DNA from: Lobosporangium transversale
Lineage: Eukaryota > Mortierellomycota > Mortierellomycetes > Mortierellales > Mortierellaceae
Assembly: GCF_002105155.1 (NCBI RefSeq)
Contig: NW_019029073.1
Location: forward strand, 1 to 49,910
Reading direction: 5' to 3'
DNA: 49,910 nucleotides
Part shown: positions 45,001 to 49,910 of the stretch, one piece after another
How the letters are laid out: each line of letters starts with the position of its first letter
Numbering within the stretch: position 1 is the stretch's first letter
Position numbers and translations under genes: made by a program
Notes under the pieces: model-generated
Databases searched by the model: none
Seen by the model: the letters and a program-made list of their open reading frames with translations, nothing else
Told to the model about the DNA's origin: nothing

Positions 45001-45227
45001 TTCATTGGGACCTGAAGAGATCGAAGAGGCTGCAGTCATTGAAGCGAAGGACTTTTCCAAGGCTTCTGAATACGAGACAGTACAGAGTCAGCATCGAGGC
45101 ATAGCTCTGTCACTAGGATGCTATCGTCTTCTATGGTGCGAGTACCTTGCATGTACAAGTCAAAGAGTCTTAAAGCCTGTGTTGGCGAGAGTGTGCTTCG
45201 TGATGGAGAATTAATGTTGCCAAACAT
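39023..45227 (-). pseudogene. STAND/NLR-like protein: helical sensor + NACHT + pentapeptide + WD40, two frame breaks
   Basis: Minus-strand gene with exon 1 at 45227-43476, a 117-bp GTATGT..TTACAG intron, and exon 2 at 43358-39023. Exon 1 codes a helical TPR/HEAT-like N-terminus (QGIGSAYYQLARLFEQLG, then several helical repeats). Exon 2 opens with a linker and the NACHT ATPase: Walker A LVQGDSGAGKSTF (about 43025-42985), Walker B FVLICDGYDES, and a winged-helix-like region. Pentapeptide repeats (ADLRGI, ADLRKVNL) and about 14 WD40 blades follow (YSPDG, WD), with a Cys-containing tail (CRVCKECSIAHVISCEPC). STAND proteins of this build act as ligand-triggered oligomerising switches in self/non-self or pathogen sensing. 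Two defects are seen: one base appears missing near 45062, and a 20-bp tandem duplication at 41945-41984 shifts the frame between NACHT and pentapeptide parts. The WD40 half alone is open for 968 codons. Confidence 0.88.
41945..41984. repeat. Perfect 20-bp tandem duplication inside the STAND gene
   Basis: TCGACGAGAAGGCGATGTAG occurs twice in direct succession. Reading with a single copy keeps the frame from the NACHT part into SSVLSFEC and the pentapeptide domain; with two copies the frame ends at 41875. Confidence 0.95.
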
Positions 45228-46399
45228 GGTTTAAAGCCTTCCTTTTCGTTCGTAGACTGTATCCCTATCCACACCACTGAGAGAAAAATGGTTTTTAAAA
45301 GAGTGTTTGTCAGTGATGTGAAAAAAAGTTTTCTTGCGTACTCCGGTCATGTTTGCTTGTTTGTCTCTTACATGCATGTATGCTTCAAAAGATTCAAAAT
45401 GTGATTGGAATCATTAAAATTACTAAAAGATGAAAAGATGGAAAATGAAAGATGAAAGATGAAGGACGAAGGGATGATGAAAGATTAGAAGCATGCGTCT
45501 CCCTGCCTTTGTGGAACTGTTGCATTGGTAATCTCTCATTCTCTCATTCAACGTGCATTTGCTACATTTAACATTACGTTTTATTTCTTTTTTACAATGC
45601 GCGTTGACTAAAGGTCAATTGGGCTTTGTCATTTCTGCTCGAGTGATCTTTTTCAGCCGTGTTAACTTTTTTTTTTTTTTTCTAGCACAAGAATGAAAAG
45701 AAAAAAAATGAGGATGGACGATGATGCTTGTGTGTCTGGACTGTGCAGGAATGTTTATTGGAAATTGACTTGTGACAAGTGAGGTGAAGACATCTTCACC
45801 TTGCATAAAGTGATGATACCATCACTAACCTGAACATGTCCCAGCTTTTGCAAGACCACAAAAAAGAAAAAAAAAGAAGCAAGGTTGACTAACAATGCCT
45901 GATTGAGCTCAGTGTTGGTAAAAATCCCAGGTGTAGGTGATGACTACAACGTCGTGTTTGTACTTGCGCAATGGTTCTCATCCATCTTTGTCTCATTCCC
46001 GCATGTGCACGTTAAGTGGCGCTGTCTGTCGCTTTTATTTCTGCCACCAAATGAATTTGTGCAGGCCAATAAGGCGTGTACAGACAATGAACACATAAAG
46101 AGCAAAGCATTTGATGATACTCGATACTCGCTCACTCCTCAGTCTTAGAAAAGACGTTCGAAATATTGGCACGAAGACTTGGTCAGAGATTCTAAGCAGC
46201 AAGAACGAATCAGCTTTTTCATTATTTTATTTCATAAGGATAGTAATAGTGTTCGTAGCAGATAAACAAGTGTTTGCCATCATCGCTTGTCATCGGTGAG
46301 TATAGCAGCTGCAGCTCCAGAATAAAGAATGGCTTGTGGTGCTCTGGCTCTTCACTTCCCTATCCACCTGTTGCATGTTCAGTCATATGAAAAGCTATT
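45228..46399. other. 5' flank of the STAND gene and intergenic DNA
   Basis: No gene recognised. The first ~200 bp should hold the promoter of the minus-strand STAND gene. GAAAGATGAAAGATGAAGGA-like purine repeats lie near 45430-45480 and a T run near 45667-45681. An 81-codon + ORF at 45903-46148 has no recognisable features. Confidence 0.4.
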
Positions 46400-46770
46400 G
46401 ATTAGCCTACGCAACAGCCCAATGCAACACAGGCCAAGTATCTGGGCCGCCTTTTCTTCTTGCTCACAGCTGAGCGAGGAGTCTGGTGCATGAGCAGTAT
46501 TCAGAACATTTGAAGCGCTGTTCAAACTACAGAAATGCATTATAATAGCTGGCACTGGATCCATCTCATATATATATATATAAAAAGCTCATGAGATATA
46601 GAATTAGTGCTGTTACCAGCTATCACTCCTTCACATAGGCCTTCCATGTTGATATAGGCAATATTCTTTCAACTGACTCTGTCTCTGCACAGTATGGGAG
46701 AGCTTTTAAACATGTATCTTTGGAAAATTGTAGAATGGTTGATGAACTGATCTTTTAGTAGTTCTTGTTT
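46400..46770 (+). repeat. Duplicated segment, copy 2 (matches 24175-24560)
   Basis: Same block order as copy 1: CAGCTGAGCGAGGAGTCTGG, TTATAATAGCTGGCACT, GTTGATATAGGCAA, TGGTTGATGAACTGATC. It also contains a TA run at about 46567-46581. Confidence 0.6.
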
Positions 46771-46970
46771 TGGTATTTTATTCTATTTTATAGTAGAGAA
46801 TTATGTGTTTGCACGACTTCCCATCGAGCATCCTAGAGCCTTGAGGGCATTCTGCGTCCTTGAAAAGTCAATTGACCTTTATTTGTTTGTGTAGTGGGTG
46901 AGGATAGGCTATGACTATAATGAACCGATACTACGGATGTGGACTGGTGAGAATGGTTTTTTTTTTTGCT

Positions 46971-47405
46971 CTAGATATTCAACTTCCCGTCCTTGACCTG
47001 CTCTAACCAAGTATAATAGCACAAGTTCCTGATGTAGTCATATTGGGTGCAGTAATCTGTTCCACTGGTGTCATAACATCCAAAAGCAATCTTGTCAACG
47101 CCGTTATGAAGGTTGCTCACTTCATTAGCATAGAAGGTCCCATAATCATTACCATCCATAGCAAAAGACCAACTTCTAAAGTCTTTTCTAATGTCCATTC
47201 TCCCTCTGTGATTCGTTTTTGTGTAAACGTCGGCAAAGTCATTGTGCCAGCTGGTTTTTGCAATAAGAATGCCATTTGGGTCTGCAATAACAGCATCAAC
47301 ATTCCAACCAAGACCTGACATCCTTTTTTTGTAACAAGCCCAATGGCTAGCAGAGGCTGAACTCAGAAGCAACAAGGGAGCCAAAGGAGCATAAGGGATG
47401 ATCAT
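46971..47405 (-). CDS. Small secreted cysteine protein, paralog D (diverged)
   Basis: 144 aa from the ATG at 47405. An in-frame ATG at 47465 would add 20 residues before the signal peptide and is less likely. Signal peptide MIIPYAPLAPLLLLSSASA, then SHWACYKKR, DAVIADPNGI, ADVYTKTNHRGRMDI, FGCYDTSGTDYC, NLCYYTW and a QVKDGKLNI end. About 60 percent identical to paralogs A-C by eye. The second cysteine of the others (WSC) is Phe here (WSF), so four cysteines remain. This suggests two disulphide bonds in the family, with the fifth cysteine dispensable. Its leader does not show the TATA/GACCA layout of the other three. Confidence 0.82.
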   Translation of the reverse strand: MIIPYAPLAPLLLLSSASASHWACYKKRMSGLGWNVDAVIADPNGILIAKTSWHNDFADVYTKTNHRGRMDIRKDFRSWSFAMDGNDYGTFYANEVSNLHNGVDKIAFGCYDTSGTDYCTQYDYIRNLCYYTWLEQVKDGKLNI

Positions 47406-48404
47406 TGTCAGGAATGAGTACTTGAACAGAGTTGGAAATAGGATTTCAAACGCTTCAAGCGTCATTGCTCACAGTTGCACAAACCCTACAAGCATTTTTT
47501 CCTTCTCATAAACCAAGGATTGATGGCCAAGACCCAGCTTTGATGGAATGGCCTTAAAATCATACATTTTATTCTGCTTTGGGAGCACTTGGTATCAAGT
47601 TAATATTGGATAAGGCAAATAGGATGCAAACCATTTCAGGCGATGAAGCTGGACTGTACAAATCCTATGGTTTTTAAAGTGTCTCTCGCTAAAGAAATAA
47701 TGTAATAGATATACCGGATAAAGCAAAAGAATAACCACTTATTCATCCCTCTCTCTACTCGACTTTTGCATTCATTCTTCTCTTGTCACCCTTATATTCA
47801 TCCGGATCACCTTTATGCGCCTCAGCTGTTGCATCTCTAGCCAATAGTGAGGTAATAAGAGTTGATGTTCCCGTTCTCCCACTCATTTAAGCCTCTTCCG
47901 CCACCCCAAGCCATTCCTAACCACAAGGCAAGAGGAAATGATTGCGACTGTTAAGAACTAAAGTATAGCGTCCTCTTATGGGCTTCGAGGGGGAAAGGAT
48001 GCGAAGAGGGGCCCTTCCCATGATCTATGATTTTCACTTCTCGTTTGAATAATAGCCGGGGCCCATATGCTTCAGTTGGTTAGATTTGGACTGCTGCACT
48101 TGGTTGCTCCTTGGGTAGGTAAGGGCAAGACTGCTACTCCTTTACCCTTATAGGAGCAGGAACAGGAGCAAGCTCATTGATACTCACTACCTTCACAACT
48201 AATCAAAGCATCCACTCTTAAGAGAAAAAAAAAATGAAAAATAGAAAAGTAACAATAAAAAAGAAAATAGCATTGTTGAATAGTATTCTTTACTGAGTTG
48301 GAGATATTTTTCAATTAGACATTCGCAGTCACATTTGATCACCTTTCAGTTGCATGGTTACAAAGAAGAAAGCCATTGTTAATAAGCAGGCCAAACATAT
48401 ATAG
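47406..48404. other. Intergenic region containing repeat blocks A and B, copy 2
   Basis: No gene recognised. Apart from the repeat at 47768-48165 the DNA is unremarkable. The 5' part of the AN1 zinc-finger gene may start somewhere in 48165-48404, but no start exon could be supported. Confidence 0.4.
47768..48165 (+). repeat. Repeat blocks A and B, copy 2 (match 10773-10885 and 11188-11424)
   Basis: Block A (47768-47865) is in the same orientation as its 10.8-kb partner. Block B (47937-48160) matches the reverse complement of 11188-11424 (GTTAAGAAC, TTCGAGGGGG, CACTTCTCGTT, AATAATAGCCGGG, ATATGCTTCAGTTGGT). In this copy the small ORF is broken by stops. Confidence 0.65.
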
Positions 48405-49068
48405 AGCTACCAGAGCCTTGGCTTTCTACCTTTTGAATGTGTATTCTGCCATAGTACTTTTTGCTCTGCTCACCCCCTACTTGAGAGTTATGCCTGTGAA
48501 CGATGGTTAAAGGAGTCCCAGGCTAATACAGTCCAACAGTGTCCACAATGTGAAAAGATGGTTCTGACAGCCAAGCAACAAGATCCTGCGACCATTGTAA
48601 AAAAAAAAAAAACCAGCGTTAAAAGCAATATTCATTCCTCTTTTTTCTTCTATAGTCCTTTTTATTCCTTTTCTTTACAATTAGTAGAGTGCTAAAGGTT
48701 TAATAGCTGCTTTTGTTTTTTTTTGCTTCCTCTTCTTCTTTTTATAATAGCTCAAAGAACACCAGGAAAGTGGCTGTCGCATAAATCTCCTTCCACCTGT
48801 TCAATCTATAGCTATTCTCTGTGCTCAACCTGGTTGTCGTGTAAAAAGTCGAGTGGTCCATACATGTACATGTACACAAGGAGGAGAAGTAGGAGGAGGA
48901 GGATGTGGACAAACATTTTGTTTAGCACATCGACACCCTCATGAACACGACTGTCCAAAACTGAAGGAACTTGAACAAGAAGCCATTGCAAAACAACAAA
49001 GGAAACAGGAACTCAAAGCGAGTATCCAAGAGACATTTGAGAACAAGGTGTCCTCCACCTCCTCCTCC

Positions 49069-49102
<34 letters not shown>

Positions 49103-49534
49103 TATCATCAGGAGCAACATCGGCATCAGCACCAGCGCCAGCACTATTAGTGAACGAGGAGAGTAGGAATGAGAGAGCGGAAGCGACTAAAAAGACAATT
49201 GCAGAGGCTAAAGCAAAACTTGCAGCAAGAAAAGCGGCTGCTGCCTCTACTACAGCTACCACTACTTCTTCCACTACTGCTACTGCCGCTGCCGTTGCTG
49301 CTGCCGCTGCTGCTTCGAGATCGGCAGATGAGAATAAAATCCTATCATCAGCAGGATCATCCACAGCAGCTAAACCAAAGGCTAAAAAAGCCCCACGGAT
49401 GGTATCAGTTTTAAAATTGATAAAATCGGCACAGGTAATGAATGTACTTGTTCGGATTGTCTAAACGAGTATTTATGTGTATGGCAACATCGTACAGCAA
49501 AGAGCCAATGGCTAATCAAATGTACTCTGCCTTG

Positions 49535-49571
<37 letters not shown>

Positions 49572-49826
49572 ATCTGCTGTTGTGGTGAATGACAGGGTGA
49601 AGACAAGATCCCACTTAACTCGAGACTATACCTCCATATTCGATCGCCTCCATACCCACAGCTGAATGACAAGGCAGTGTTTGTGGACAAAACATGGACA
49701 GTAGGCAGATCGCTTGATAAAATCACAGAGTGGTTCAAGATTACACCACCTATGAATATGCATCAGTCCTTTGATGCCACAAGGCTTGTATTCTTTACTT
49801 TTATGCGTATCATTTCCTATATTTGA
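48405..49826 (+). CDS. AN1-type zinc-finger protein (ZFAND/Cuz1-like), 5' end not resolved
   Basis: Exons 48405-48596 (start uncertain), 48751-49434 and 49596-49826. Joins are GT..AG and in phase. Exon 1 reads LGFLPFECVFCHSTFCSAHP and VQQCPQCEKM, the later part of a first AN1 finger. Exon 2 begins LKEHQESGCRI and gives a second finger (LCAQPGCRVK, TCTCTQGG, CGQTFCLAHRHPHEHDC). A coiled region, a Ser run, an Ala/Thr-rich basic linker, and a C-terminal ubiquitin-like domain (RLYLHIRSPP, WTVGRSLDKI) follow. Such proteins link the proteasome or Cdc48/p97 to stress responses, for example arsenite. The first Cys pair of finger 1 and a start codon were not found. The stop at 49824-49826 may be reading into an intron (GTATTC at about 49788), so the true end may lie beyond the window. 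Intron 2 holds a run of about 35 A. Confidence 0.8.
49536..49570. repeat. Poly-A run of about 35 bases in an AN1 gene intron
   Basis: The longest homopolymer in the window. It lies inside the intron between 49434 and 49596. Confidence 0.9.
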
Positions 49827-49910
49827 GCATGAACAGAAAGCATATACAAGAATCTAACGCATATGTACTTTTTTCTCTTTTTATAAAAATAAAAAATAAA
49901 AATACATTGA

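Noticed and set aside
47406-47465. Longer start for secreted paralog D at 47465
   Set aside because: It would place 20 residues before the signal peptide; the start at 47405 aligns with the other family members.
48939-49364. 141-codon minus-strand ORF with Asp and Ala runs
   Set aside because: Antisense of the Ser and Ala repeats of the AN1 zinc-finger protein.
1-49910. CRISPR arrays, rRNA or tRNA genes
   Set aside because: No regularly spaced direct repeats, no rRNA-like blocks, and no cloverleaf with a recognisable T-arm were seen; a tRNAscan or Infernal run would be decisive.

Overview
The window looks like nuclear DNA of a filamentous fungus, most likely an early-diverging Mortierellomycota species (Mortierella/Linnemannia-like). 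This is inference from gene content, not a database match. Supporting points are short GT..AG introns, AT-rich intergenic DNA full of long poly-A/poly-T runs, a division 1 chitin synthase, a NACHT / pentapeptide / WD40 STAND protein of the kind that is abundant in Mortierella, and a DIRS retrotransposon. No rRNA, tRNA, CRISPR or bacterial-type operon was recognised.

Left part (1-8 kb): two intact housekeeping-type genes on the + strand, an AIF/FSP1-like FAD oxidoreductase (4 exons, 595-2167) and a chitin synthase (2 exons, 4124-7201), separated by low-complexity intergenic DNA.

Middle-left (8.5-23 kb): accessory DNA rich in broken genes. It holds a 1-kb truncated copy of the STAND gene's pentapeptide/WD40 region, a probable retropepsin remnant, a small hydrophobic ORF belonging to a local repeat, and a damaged Rsm22/METTL17-like gene. 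Next come a coiled-coil plus repeat-domain receptor-like pseudogene, a Tc1/mariner element with about 150-bp inverted repeats and a dead transposase, a C-terminal fragment of a second receptor-like gene, an acidic protein with a SUMO-interaction-like motif, and a frameshifted DDE transposase.

Middle (23-38 kb): a cluster of small secreted proteins (about 143 aa, four conserved cysteines). Two copies, at 25.5 and 36.8 kb, encode identical proteins and form a large inverted repeat. A third lies between them and a fourth at 47 kb. The space between the inverted copies also holds an apparently full-length 4.3-kb DIRS retrotransposon (26644-30952) with Gag, RT/RNase H, tyrosine recombinase, inverted terminal repeats and the diagnostic internal complementary region.

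Right part (39-50 kb): a large minus-strand STAND/NLR-like gene (39023-45227) whose NACHT and pentapeptide/WD40 halves are put out of frame by a perfect 20-bp tandem duplication. A second one-base frame break lies near its N-terminus. It is followed by duplicated segments that match DNA at 24 kb and 11 kb, the fourth secreted paralog, and an AN1 zinc-finger gene near the edge.

Taken together, the region behaves like a rapidly rearranging accessory compartment where innate-immunity-like receptors and small secreted proteins are duplicated, converted and broken among transposons, next to two stable core genes.
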